Source: Stachybotrys elegans
Lineage: Eukaryota; Ascomycota; Sordariomycetes; Hypocreales; Stachybotryaceae
NCBI GenBank assembly: GCA_020746835.1
Contig: JAGPNK010000006.1
Span: 1,240,001 to 1,304,000 of the forward strand
Direction: 5' to 3'
Length of the DNA stretch: 64,000 bases
The notes beneath the pieces are model-generated. The model did no database searches and was not told where the DNA came from. It saw only the letters and a list, made by a program, of their open reading frames with translations. A program made the position numbers and the translations under genes. Positions 11,973-23,572 of this stretch are shown in pieces. Position 1 is the first letter of the stretch; every line of letters begins with the position of its first letter.

Positions 11973-13721
11973 TCATGTCGGACGGCATCCACTGCGCATC
12001 ATTACATCGTGTTCGAGCGAGCTGCTGTCGTCCGACGTTGTCATCATCGAGACTAATGACCGGAGAGGGGCGTAGGACGTGCTTGAGTCGTATGCAGCGT
12101 ATCCCTTCTTCTCCATGGTGGCCATATGCCCGCCCAGTGTTCTCTGGCCGATGGCGGTGTATTGGATCAAGTTGTTCTTTCCGGGGGGTGTCTTCAAAAC
12201 TATGGCCGGCCGGGGAACTGGGGCGAGTCGCTGCTCGTCGTTGGCATCACCATCTGCTCGACTTCCCCATGACGTCTGAATAGCACAGGTTGATTAGCTT
12301 GTGAGGATGCGCAGCCTTGGTTCGGATGACCTACCATATTAAGAGTGGCCAAGGCATAGAGCTTGATAAGCCCATGGAAGTATCCAAAGACGACCGAGAT
12401 GGGTAGGAACACGAGATCGCTCGGGTTTCGCCTGAAGAGACCGACCAACTTGACGACCTTGGTGAAGGCGAACATGAAGATGAACTGAGCCCAGAAAGCA
12501 CGGCGACGGTCCGACATTTCCCAGTCGGCTGTGGCCCACCAGCAGGTGGCTAGCAAGAGCGGGTCAAAGACAAAGGCCAAAGACGTAAAAGTCGCAATGT
12601 GCAGGGCATAAGTGCACCACCACTGTTGCCTGTTTGCTGCTGTTAGCCAGGGTCCATTATTGCCGGTTCTGGGCACCGATTGCTCACCTCCACACATGGC
12701 GCTCGACCATGAGACTTGTCCAGTTGCTCCTCCAGTTGCTCCGCGCCCAGCGAGAGCACTGGTACAGGAACTTGGTGCTGTTCTCCAGCGTAGTCTCAAT
12801 CTCGCACTCTTTCTCGTACTGAATCCAGGTCTTCCACTGGTTGCTGACGAGCCATCGAGTGACGAAGTTGTCGTCGTCGGCGTTCAAGATCCACTTGCGC
12901 CATTTTTCATTCTTGAACCCGTGGAGGAAGTCATGGCTGTTCAGAATCTCGGATCGGTAAGCGCCCGTACGGCCTGACATGCACGAGGTGCCACCGTCGA
13001 TGTTGTGAGTGGCCGAGATCTCAAAGTTTCGGCGTTCGATGTACGCGGCGCCCAGCCAGTTCCAGACACGAGTCGACCAGGGCCCACCCCACTCCCGCCT
13101 CACCCTCTGGCAAGTCCCGACACCACCAATTTCGGGGTCCTCGAAGGGTGCAAGAATCCAGGGCATAAGGGTTGAGGGCCAAGTAACGTCGTCGTCGGCC
13201 ATGATTGTGATGGGAGTCAAGACTGTGGGAAGAGCTTCGCAGACTTGCAGTCTCTTGTTTGCAATTGGTGTGTCGAGCACTCGGACTCTGGGGCCAAGAG
13301 TACCCGCCAACTGGTCAAGCTCCTTTCGTTTATCGTGTGTAGTCACGAGAATCAGCTCAGCCGGCTCGCAGTTGAGAATGCTCTGAAGAGAGGGTCTGAG
13401 TTCCTCAAAGGCATTGTGAATGGTCGGTATAACAACCGTAACATCCTTGCTCGTGAACTTTGGCTTGATGGGTAAGGGCTTCGATCTGTAGCTCCAATGG
13501 CTGACGCAGTGTACCACGAGGCGCAGATATCGGTGAATCCTATTGGAGTGGTCAATCAATGTGGCCTTGGTGTAACAATTGCTGCTGAAATGAGGCCGAG
13601 GGTAACGTCGGTTCACTTACCATAGTCCCCAAAAGACGTAGACCCAGAAAGAGGTGGTGTACCAAAAACCAAAACACGACGACTTCAGGGAAGCATTCTC
13701 TTCAGAATTGAAGCCTGCCAT
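11973..13721 (-). CDS. Type 2 glycosyltransferase, membrane polysaccharide synthase (Cps1/GT2-like)
   Basis: Four exons: 13721-13621, 13539-12688, 12629-12335 and 12275-11973. Introns have GTAAGT/ATAG, GTGAGC/ACAG and GTAGGT/TCAG borders, all phases fit, and the product is 516 aa. The protein has an N-terminal membrane segment (about residues 18-36), a GT2 catalytic domain opening VVIPT, a DDD metal-binding motif near 149-151, an ADDDN motif near 255-257 and a QCSRW motif near 294-298 (the Q/RxxRW signature of processive GT2 synthases). C-terminal hydrophobic segments (about 335-415) and a Ser-rich tail of about 100 residues follow. This matches the conserved fungal GT2 family related to Cryptococcus Cps1 and to the GT2 protein needed for hyphal growth on surfaces in plant pathogens. 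The polysaccharide product is not established from sequence. It is isolated between two gene-poor regions. Confidence 0.9.
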
Positions 13722-14313
13722 TCTGATATAAGTGTCTCGTATAAGTCGGCTTGGTTGGAGGTGACGCGGGGGGGCAGCAGCCTGGTGTGACGAATCTGAA
13801 AGCTTTCGCTAGGTGAAATCTTTCTTCCAACGTCTCGGCGATGCAAGTTCGGCTCTCGTGACCCTGTCTAATGTCACAGCGCAAAGTGACTGGGCGACTA
13901 GGGTATCAAGAGTTATGTCCTGGAAACAAGTGTAGTTTTCGGAGGGCCTCGAGCAAGGTTGGATGTTGAGATGAAGCGAAAAGGGTAGTACACCGTGTAG
14001 TATACAGAGTGTGCAAAGGCAGACGGCTCTAGAGAAGAGATGTCATGGCAAGGCGAAGTCGAGGAGGTGTGCAAGAGCAAAAGTAAAGGCAAGAAGACGG
14101 GAGCTCCTGAGAAGACTGGAGAGGAGGGGGAAGGAGGGAAGGGGAGAGAAGATATAAGAGCCGAGGGTGTGAAGAGACGGAGCAGATGAGGAAGGACAAG
14201 AGAAGTGAAGGAAAGAAGGGCGGAAGGAGGCCAGAATAAGTAGATGAGGAGAACGAGATGATGATAGCAGAGGTGGTGATTTCGTAAGGGAAGGGGATCC
14301 GAAATATATAAGT
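13722..14313 (-). promoter_or_regulatory. GT2 promoter and long polypyrimidine leader
   Basis: In minus-strand sense, CTTATATATTTC (14313-14302) is a good TATA element. It is followed by about 250 nt of almost pure CT-rich sequence (14280-14030) and then sequence running into the GT2 ATG at 13721. Over about 580 nt the minus strand contains a single ATG, at 14046, opening the frame M-T-S-L-L-stop (14046-14029). This depletion of ATG is what a translated mRNA leader should look like. Inference only; no transcript data. Confidence 0.5.
14029..14046 (-). promoter_or_regulatory. Candidate five-codon uORF in the GT2 leader
   Basis: The only upstream ATG between the TATA-like element and the GT2 start. 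It encodes M-T-S-L-L and stops 307 nt before the main ATG, so reinitiation would be possible. Confidence 0.35.
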
Positions 14314-16797
14314 TAAGCCGTGGCCGGGCCCGCGCTCCGGTGCAGGCTGGATATGCGGGTGAATGGGGTCATGGACTACATGGATGAACATACAAGAGAG
14401 GGTCCTCTGAAGGCGAAAGGACAGTAGTGATGTACTATAAAGAATCAACCCGAATATAGGACGAGATTCATCGCGACGGCCAGCCAGGATGCAGGGCAGA
14501 GGCTTGTGGAGACGTGCTGGTGGTGTCTTGTGTCCGTCCATGATTTCCGTGGGGTGGAGATGGTCGAGGGTGGAGAGGGCGTGTTCTCACCAGCTTCATA
14601 GGGGTCTGGCGATGGATGAAGAGACCCTGGTCCGGGAGGCTCGCTACAGGCGAGTACATGGGCGGTACATGCCCACTACTGATTTGCTCATTCAGATTTG
14701 TTTGCCCCAGGGTTGGTCCTCGTGAGCGGGTTGCTCTTTTCGTTTCGGACGCCCGTGCCGGGCCCAAGTCATTACTGGCTGGTGCAAGCGCTGTGCCCTG
14801 CGCCGTATTTTGCCCCCCTCCCAATCGTTGCGGGGAGAAACGGCAGCTCAGTTGCTAGTTGGAGAGGCAATGGAGGGAATGAGGACATGTGAGCATCTAC
14901 TAGGGGGTTTGGGCCACGCCGCGTTAAGCCCTAGTCGAGTCGGCTGGAGACGGAGGAGTGGCTGAGAGTAGCGCCAATTTGGCGCCGGCGTATAACGGAC
15001 AGCGAGGTGAGGGAGCGAGGTGAGCCACGAAAGGCTGCTTGCTTCTTTGTTAGGGACGAAAACCCTTGAATCTGGCCTAGAGATGCTGTGCTGCAGAAGC
15101 CCGCCCCCGCCGCCCCTCCTTCTAGTCACTGCAAGACAAGACCAAGAAGGGAGGGGAAGCAGAGGAGAGAAAGAGAGGGAAGACAGTAAGAGGGGAGAGG
15201 GGGGTGGGTTGTGTTGTGAGAGGCCCGGTGGTTTTCGAATCAACTGGGGCAAAGGAGGGGAGGGGGAAATCGGCAGAACAAGGTGACCCATGTTTCGTTG
15301 GAGAAGCTTGCAAGGAGAGAAGAGACGAGATATCCGTTCCAATTGCCCAACCAGAGGCTGCGGGAGGAACAAGCACTTGTTGTTACATGCAGGTACTGCT
15401 CCGGGCACACTGCCTGCTCTCCACCAGCAAAGTAGAGATATGGGGAGGGGTCGACGGGTGCGTTGAGGCTAGCCGTCGAGGCTAACCGTCGTCGCTTGGT
15501 GCATCGATTCGGACACGGACCTGCCGCATTCGCGACTTGCTCCCGACCCAGGTTCAGGCAGATCGATGGGGTCAGGGAACCCTCGCCAAGGTCGGGCCAG
15601 TCGCAGATCATAGGCCGAGCTTTATGATAATTTGCCCTTTGCGAAGAGATACCCAGGATAGATGGCTGGCGCTTGTGTTGAGCAATGGTCGACGACCAAC
15701 AACCGAGACGCATGGGGCCTATCATAGCTCTCGCTGCATGTGAAGATGCACGAGCACCTGGGCAGGCATTTTGGCCCGCGCGCGCCTGCAAAGTCGTCGG
15801 GGATATGGCTGATGCGACCGATGGTGGTGTTGCATTGTACTAAGAGGTATCTCTCTCAACGTACTCCGTAGTACTCGGCATGTAGGCATGGTGCGGAGTC
15901 GATGCTGCTGCAAGCGATAACCATGCACAATGCAGTTTGCCAACCGCTATGTAGAGAGTACGCGTCGTGGGTGGAGGGGCAGGAGTGCATCATCCCGGTC
16001 TCGTTGAGCTGGGCTGCCGGCAGTGTACCACTTCTGTAGAGGCCCGAGTTGGAGAGAATGTATCTGGAATCGTGTGTGGCTTCCATCATGCCGCCAGGTT
16101 CCTCGGGTGGTGTGTTCACCCTGCATATGTGTCTCCCTGGTCTCCCTGGCCTGCCCTGCTCGAGCCTTTGCACACCACAACTTCATACGTGCGGACATGC
16201 AGCCAATTGCTCGATTGCACGCAACCTCGCTCGTACTCAACAAGCCGATACCCCGGCTTGCCATAGCTCGCAATTCTATCCGAGATAGCCTCCGAGGCTT
16301 GGGGGGCGGAATCGTCCCGTCCCGTTTCCAATCGACGGTTGCATATTGATCATCTGTCAATCTGCGTGTACGTCGCCGCGTACAAGGCAAGCAAGGTTAC
16401 AGGTAGGTATGTAGTAGGAGGCTCAGAGGTGAAGCAGATGCCTGGTAAGGTACCTAAGGTAGGTAGTATGTATCTTAGTGCCGATGCAAGATATCTTGGC
16501 GGCAGCTGCCCTCCTGCCCAGGCATTGACGCGCACCTTCCTCCTGATAGGAGAGAAGCAGTCCAGGGTTCCTGCCAATGGAAAAGTAAGCACCTTAAGAT
16601 ATGTAAGTAGGAATACCTCCTTCAGGCTGTAGAAGCGAGGTGCCATCTGCTCGCTCACTGATTGCCTCCAGCTTCTCAACCCAGTTATTTTTGATTAACT
16701 GGCCAGCTTGGCGGGGTACGTTTGCGCATTGCCTGAGGTGCATTACTCCATACTCCATTCTCCATTCTCCATACCCCATAGCACCATCCAACACCGG

Positions 16798-16823
16798 CTG
16801 CAACAGCTGCAACAGCTGCAACG
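16798..16823. repeat. CTGCAACAG tandem repeat
   Basis: Nearly three copies of a 9-mer in the desert, 24 bp after a CCATTCT/CCATACT array at 16745-16774. Confidence 0.85.
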
Positions 16824-19800
16824 CTTGCAACCATGAACCTGTTTCGTTTCGACGGCATGAGATAAGGCAAGCTGCAGGCAGAGTGGCATCAATACAAGCC
16901 AATCTATTCCAAAGTCGAATTGAGGCACGGGGGAGGGGGTGCCTCTTGGGCTGCTGCCCAATGATCCAGCCACTGATGAGGCCTGGCGACCCTACAAGAT
17001 GCCCTGCCGTAAGTCTTTGAAACGGCAAGAAGAGCTCGGGCTCCAGCTAATAATGGATGCAGGCCATCGGCCGACATGGCGGTTGAGGGCTCACGTCGCA
17101 GCCCTTGCAACCCCGAGGGTTACTTCGAGCATCCCGGACACCCATCGCCACGGAAGATCCTGAAGACAGCCTATCTATACAACGTCTTCTCGCCTCTTCT
17201 TCCTGTGCAATTCCCTCACGATCGCCAATGGAGGAGTCCTGCAAGGCGCATTTGCATGGTCTGATGCTCATAATTGAGGCAACGCATTCGCCGCAACCCA
17301 CACGAGTGCATACGCACCAAATGCACAGCTGTCCTATCCCTCTCTAATAGTGGATATCGATATTCACGCCTCTCCTGACCCCATCCCTTCCGATCAGCTG
17401 CAACATGGACATGCAAAGCTGCAAAGCTGCCCATGGCCTCAGATATCGAATTCGTATTCCTCCGGCCACCCCCAGGTCTCGACATCCCTCAGTTCGCAGC
17501 CTTCATCTCGATGCATGTAGGCCGCTCAGGACATCATCATGATAACAAGGTCACCCGCAGCTGCCTCGAGAGGCGCATTACACGACCTTGAATAACTTGG
17601 ACCCTCCTGATTTGTGGTGGGGACGAGCCGCTTGACGGAGGTCGTGGTTGTGGCTCCTACCCTCCCTTACAAGGCTACTAGGTACATACCTACCACAACC
17701 CAACTCTTCAACAGGCCACTACTCCTCCATCGTTCTCTAGTGCACTGCCTACAGTGCCTAGGGTCTTTGATGCTGGAAACGGCAAGGCTCTCCTTTTAAA
17801 ATGGCTCATGGAGGAGCCTCAACTAGCCATATCTTATCTAGTCTAGTGAGGCGCGCCGAAAGCAAGGTTGTGCTGTCTGGAGCTTTCAACCATGCCCAGG
17901 TTCCTTGGCATAACCAAAACCAGTCAGCATGTTGAGTATGATACGTCTTGATCAACACTGCCCGCAGTTCGAACCGGCCCGCTCCACGGCGTAAACTGCG
18001 GGCTCGCCGTGTGTGTTTACACATCCACATTGATTCTCAGATGGCGCAACCTCGCATGGACCAAGGATCACCTCGAGGCCAATGACGCCCAGCGCGACGC
18101 ATGTCGATTAATTCGGCAATGCTCGTGGATCACACTGATACTAGCTCTGTGGGTCACTCAACCTGTCGTCTTGGCCATACCATCGACCGATCCTGGCCTG
18201 GTGATCGCGTCTCATTGTCAAATCTGGAGGTACAGTTACTCAAAAGACAGCTTGCCAGGATGTCCAAACTCTTGCATGTGCGAGCGGCAGCAAGATGCGG
18301 CGACGAGCCAAGAAGCTGAGCCTTTGCCCTTACTCGAGGGTCACCCCTCAAGATTGGCCATCATGGAGTATCCTACCAGGGTTCGGACGCTCTGCTGCAG
18401 TCTACCAGCCTTCAGTGTATGGATGCTCTCCTCCAGCTAGCCTGATAGAAATCTAGACCCTCCCCAACTTGCCCATTCTCCGCAGCCACAAATGCAAAGT
18501 GCATTGGCAAGCAGGGTCTCAGGCTTTTTCGAAATCCCGTGGTAATTGAATACCAGGCAGGCATAGCATAGCATAACATCACAGCAAGGCCATCAAGGAA
18601 TTGACACGTCAAAAGCAGCTTATCGAGAGAGAAAAAAAACGACCGAACCCTTCAAACGCCACAAGGATTCGGCCCAGCGGCACCCACATGGGGCACACAC
18701 TCGATGTATCCAGCTTTCCTGGGGGGAGGCAACGCGACTACACACCTCATGATAGTGATCTTGTAGCTCTCAGGAACCTTGAGCCGGCTCATGACGACGA
18801 CGCCTCGCCCAACTACAAGATCAACTGCCGGTGACATCAGCAGGATTAAGGGGCCACCACAGATTTTCCAGCCCGTGTCTGCACATTGGTAGGATTCAGC
18901 AGTAGGTATGTCACCATCATGCAGAGTCCATACAAGGATTGGGAGAGGTTGTGTACATACATGATACTGTGACTACACAGACGCCCCCCTACTCCAGGAT
19001 CTTGGACTTTGTTACATTCGCTGCATAGCAGTCCGGGGGCGGTTGATCACTCCCAACAGACTCAACTCCTTTCCCTACGAGATTTTCGACCTCGAGTTGA
19101 TGCAATAGCTTCGGCGCCAAGTTCCGAGAAGCCGCTCCAGGCAGGGTTGTGGTGCGCGTCCGACGCACCGCATCTCCTATGCCGTAATGCAGACCACCAC
19201 TGTTACCCTACGATGGCTACTTTGAGCCCCCCTGTCAAGGCATGTGAAGCTCAACATGCAAGCAATGCTTCCTCGCCTATACGGACCGACCCGTACTCTT
19301 ACCATCAGGCCATTGGCTGATGATGGTCGCAAAGCACACCATGTTTCCTTCTGTAAGCCAACCTCGCGGCATTCCTTGATTTGCACGCCAAGTGCGAGTA
19401 TCCCTAGGCGCTCCATTCTCAGCGGGTGCTGGCCATGGAGCCACATGCTCGATACAAGGGTGCAGGAAAGTCTCTGGGGAAGTGCCTTGTTAGCACCAAT
19501 CACGAGAGAGAGGCGTTGGTTTGGGTTCATCGCCACTCTGCAAGCATATCTTTGTCAACACCTGCTCATTGCCTGACCATTGGAGACGGGGCTTGGCCAT
19601 TTTTCCAGAGCGCCAGGAAGAAATGCTCCCTTTTTCGCAGTGGTTACCTCCATGATGATGCTAATCTTCGATGTCTACTGGTTGGAGCAAGGCCGCATCG
19701 ATCACCCCACTTGGAATGGACATTCACAGGTGTTCTGCCGGCATCCTACGGACAACCATGTAGAGACTTCTGTACGATCCGCCTGTGAGTCCGGGGCCTC

Positions 19801-20005
19801 CTGTGGATGGCGCACCCACAAATCCCCTACACGCCGGACGGCTCGACCCATGTACAGCGATGCAGACGCCAGGTTGACGAATGTCGGTTAAGACGAGCAC
19901 CGGGGATATATCGGGCCATGTTTGCAGTGCGGCACAGTGGCGTGCTATCTCCATTCATGCAAAATGCGTGATACCAAGTGACGGCACAGCAGAATGTTAA
20001 TTGTG

Positions 20006-20028
20006 CATGGATATGGATATGGATATGG
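20006..20028. repeat. ATGGAT hexamer repeat
   Basis: Three and a half copies of the hexamer, non-coding. Confidence 0.85.
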
Positions 20029-22693
20029 CTGGTTAGAGTGGAGGAATCACGATCAGAAAGCTTGTTCGGGGAAGCAGGCTAAATCTACCGGCATCTTGGC
20101 CTTCTAGCATCCCGTTCTGAGATGTCGAGCGCAGACAGATGTGGCTGGCGGTGCATCCAAGAAGGGCCACGGAGCGGTAAACCCCAGCGCCTATGTTTCC
20201 AGAATGAAACACACGCTTGAGCGAGTCTGCGGCATGAATGACATGGCTTCCTGGTTTCTCGTACACTTATCCTGCATGGAGAACCTGAAAGTACTGATAT
20301 ATAATATCTAGGACCCTGGAACTCGCTTAGCTGCAAGCCTCGCCGACATCACACATGCACCGGATGAACAGTGAAGTGCTGTGGGTGGACTAGCGACCTG
20401 AAATCATCAGGCACTCCCTCTCGTGCCATCTCGTCCTATGGGCAACACTGGGGTCACACGTCACCAACACTGCCAAGAGCCGCGCGCGGATATGCTTCTC
20501 AGCACTTCGGGCGAGGCAAAGAGCAAATTTTTGGCTGTTGACCACAACCACAATCCCGTGACCCCCACAAGAAATGGCCAAGCAAGCAATGCATGCATCT
20601 CATTCTGCGCATTCGTTGTCTGCAATGCCCGTGGCATGTGCCTTGCCTTATCTCACTCCCCGCAGGTGCGTGAGTTGGGGAGGAGGGGGTGGACGGCTCG
20701 GACCAGTTGGCCCTCGTTCTGCTGGCTTCCGAAACCAGAGGCGAATTAGCAACGCCTAGATCCTCGCCACATACTAGCAACACGGTCACGGCAGTTTGAA
20801 AACAGACCGCGGCGATCGTCTCGGCACAAGTATTCATGGCCAGGCATGATGGCAAACGGATGAAGCTCTTCCGGACTCTGCCCGTATGGTGGTTGATCGA
20901 CCAGGAGGCAAAGAGGCACCGGTAGATACGCGGCCGGCAATGGCTCATGGCATTACACCAACGGCAATGGGCACTTATCTACACTGCAGTCTTGTGCAAG
21001 GAGGTGGCTGGGCGGTTTCCCAGGCACTCGAAGCATGAGACTCGGGTATGGCGGCTGGTCCCCGGCAGCTCCTTCATCAGGCCAATTACATGGATTGTAC
21101 TTTTCAGCACCAGTATCACACAGCCATCGGAGGCCACGTCGCATTGAGATGACGGCAACAAGCAATTTGCCCAATCTCATGAGGCACCCCTCGATCCAAT
21201 CGCCAAGATCTTCCAAACGAGTCTCGGGGCAACAGTTTATGCCACGGAAATGAACACGATGCTACCGTCGAGCCGGCCCGGGAGTTCAATGGAAGGCGTC
21301 ACCTACATGCTCATCAGGTTGCCGAGTGTCCGCGGTCCTCTGCTGTCATGGCCAGAAATTCTTTTCGCCTGGCCTGCAGCCACGGACCGCTGGACTAGAC
21401 GACTTTTTCGGACTGGAGTTGGGCTGAGGCGGGCAGAGGGACGTCATAGGGAAACGATTTTCCTTTCCATGTCCACCTGCCCTCCATGGAAGTGGTTTAC
21501 ACTTCGTCATGGAACTTACAGAGGACGGCGTGGACGGGGAAATCACCAGCTTCACGGCCCGCTCCCACAGTTGTGTGCTGGCGGATATGACGCAAACCCT
21601 ACCAATACGGCGAATGGCACGACAATCCATATGAAGCCCGTCTTCGCGGTCTGATATCAAGTTTGGCTGTTATGGCGAAGATGGTGGACGTCGAGCATGA
21701 CGTAGGAGGATGGCAGGTACATGAGGGCCTACACACCTCTGCATCTGAGTAGAGATGGCATAACAAGCCGGCATGTCGTACGTTGGAGGAAGCTGCATGG
21801 GCAGGGGGTCCATTCACAAGGGGTCGAGTGAAGGAAGGACACCAAGCAGAGCGGATTGTATGCGGGAATGAGTTGCTGCTGCATACAATGCAGGCCGGCC
21901 CCAGTTCCGCGATGCCGGAGGGCTCATCTGCATGAGAAAGCCAGCGAGTCCCAAAGTATGAGTTGTCGGGGCACGTTTGCCCTAGGGCTGATAACCAATG
22001 TCCCTTGGGGAGTGCGAAGGAGGCCAGAGGCTGGTAAGGCCTCTGAAAGCCTTTGCGGCCTTTGTTACATGTCGGGAACCCCAGAGGGCGATGACGAGCA
22101 ACGGACAACCAATATGTTCCCCTTTGCCACGGGATGGGGCCCAAAGGACATCGGCACGATGGATGGGGTATGGAGGTGATGAATCAAGTTGAGGCTTCCT
22201 AGGCGGCCCATGGCCGGAGGAGAGGCTCAACCGCATCTAATTTAACCGTCAACGTGGCATGGCCGGCTAGGCGGCAGGGTTGAAAGGATCCATCTCTGGA
22301 GGCCCCCGGTAAGTACAACCAGGAGCAGCAACCTGGCTAAAGTACACGCGCAAAGAGCTATTTCGTTGTCCGTCAGGACCTGAAATCGCACCAAGGTTCT
22401 TGCATTCCTAGAGACGTGGACCAAGAGGCCAGGAGGTCCAGCATTGGGCAGAGGCCTGGTACCATGGAATAGAACAGGGCTTGTGGGCAGAGCGCATGCA
22501 TCCACGGACGGGGGTGGGCCAATTAGCACGGAGGCATTGGAAGAAGAGCACAGTAATCGGCAAAGTCCGCGAGGACTGGAGTCGTGCTGGCGATGATCGG
22601 AGTGGAACCTGGGCAAAGCGAGGCAGGGTTGGAGAGTAGGGGTTCCGGAGTAAGGACGGGAGAAAGAAGGATTCGTGATATTTCATGTGTAGT

Positions 22694-22721
22694 CAAGGCA
22701 AGGCAAGGCAAGGCAAGGCAG
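22694..22721. repeat. AAGGC pentamer repeat
   Basis: Five to six copies of AAGGC. It lies inside an 84-codon minus-strand frame (22777-22523) that I do not accept as a gene. Confidence 0.9.
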
Positions 22722-23512
22722 GGGATCCCCGACGAGAAAAAATGACGAGTCAAGCCAGAGAAGAGCGCAAGCTGCATTACATTACATGGTGGTGCGTCGG
22801 ATATACACCGATGACTGCGTGAGCGGGCAGCAGGCGGGCGAGTGGAGAAGACCCGGGGATGATGGGACGGCAAGGATGAGGCGAAGAGGGACGGGAGTAC
22901 TAACTACTACGGACCTGTGTACAACCAACCGCGAAGGCGACGGAACGAGGAACGAGGGACGAGGGAGGGAGAGACGAGGAGGAAAGGATCAGTGATGGAG
23001 CGAGTACCGTGGTACCAGGACAGGTTGCGCGGAGTAGATACAGAGTAGCTTGAATGGAGCACCTGCATGCATCAATGGGCAATAGGGCCGCTTTCGAGTC
23101 ATGTAAGGGATGTGGTGGCTGGCAGTGTGAATCTCCAACCGGTGTGTGCTTCATCCTTGATCTTGATGGGCGAGAAGCAGAGGGAGTAGAGGTGCATGGT
23201 GTGGTGGTTCCGGTGACAATATGCATCTACAGGGCTATCGGCGCTCAGGAAGGCAGGTCGGTAAATCCACAGGCCGCGTACATACGGACGGCGTACGGAA
23301 TGCCTCCTTCTGTCCATGTCGACGTCGACGGTATGTATGTACGGAGGCGAGCAAGGCAGCGAGCAAGGCCGCGAGCAAGGCCGCGCAAGCGAAGGATAAT
23401 GGATGGATGGATGGATAGGCATACGGCAGGCAAAACATGCATGCCATGCATACAACGCTGTGCGTTGGGGTTGCTTTTTATTTGCGTTGCATCCAAGCAC
23501 CGCACAGTTTAT

Positions 23513-23572
23513 CATGTGTGTGTGTGCGTGTGAGTGTGCGTGTGAGTGTGTGTGTGTGTATGTATGTATGTG
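23513..23572. repeat. TG-rich microsatellite cluster
   Basis: Interrupted TG/GTGCGTGA units followed by GTAT units. About 100 bp upstream lies a GGAT tetramer array (23400-23416) and a GCAAGGCCGCGA-like array (23345-23390), making the densest simple-repeat patch of the desert. Confidence 0.85.

Noticed and set aside
17945..17985. GTTCGAAC motif resembling a tRNA T-loop
   Set aside because: The flanking bases cannot form the T-stem and no A-box or acceptor stem lies at the right distance on either strand.
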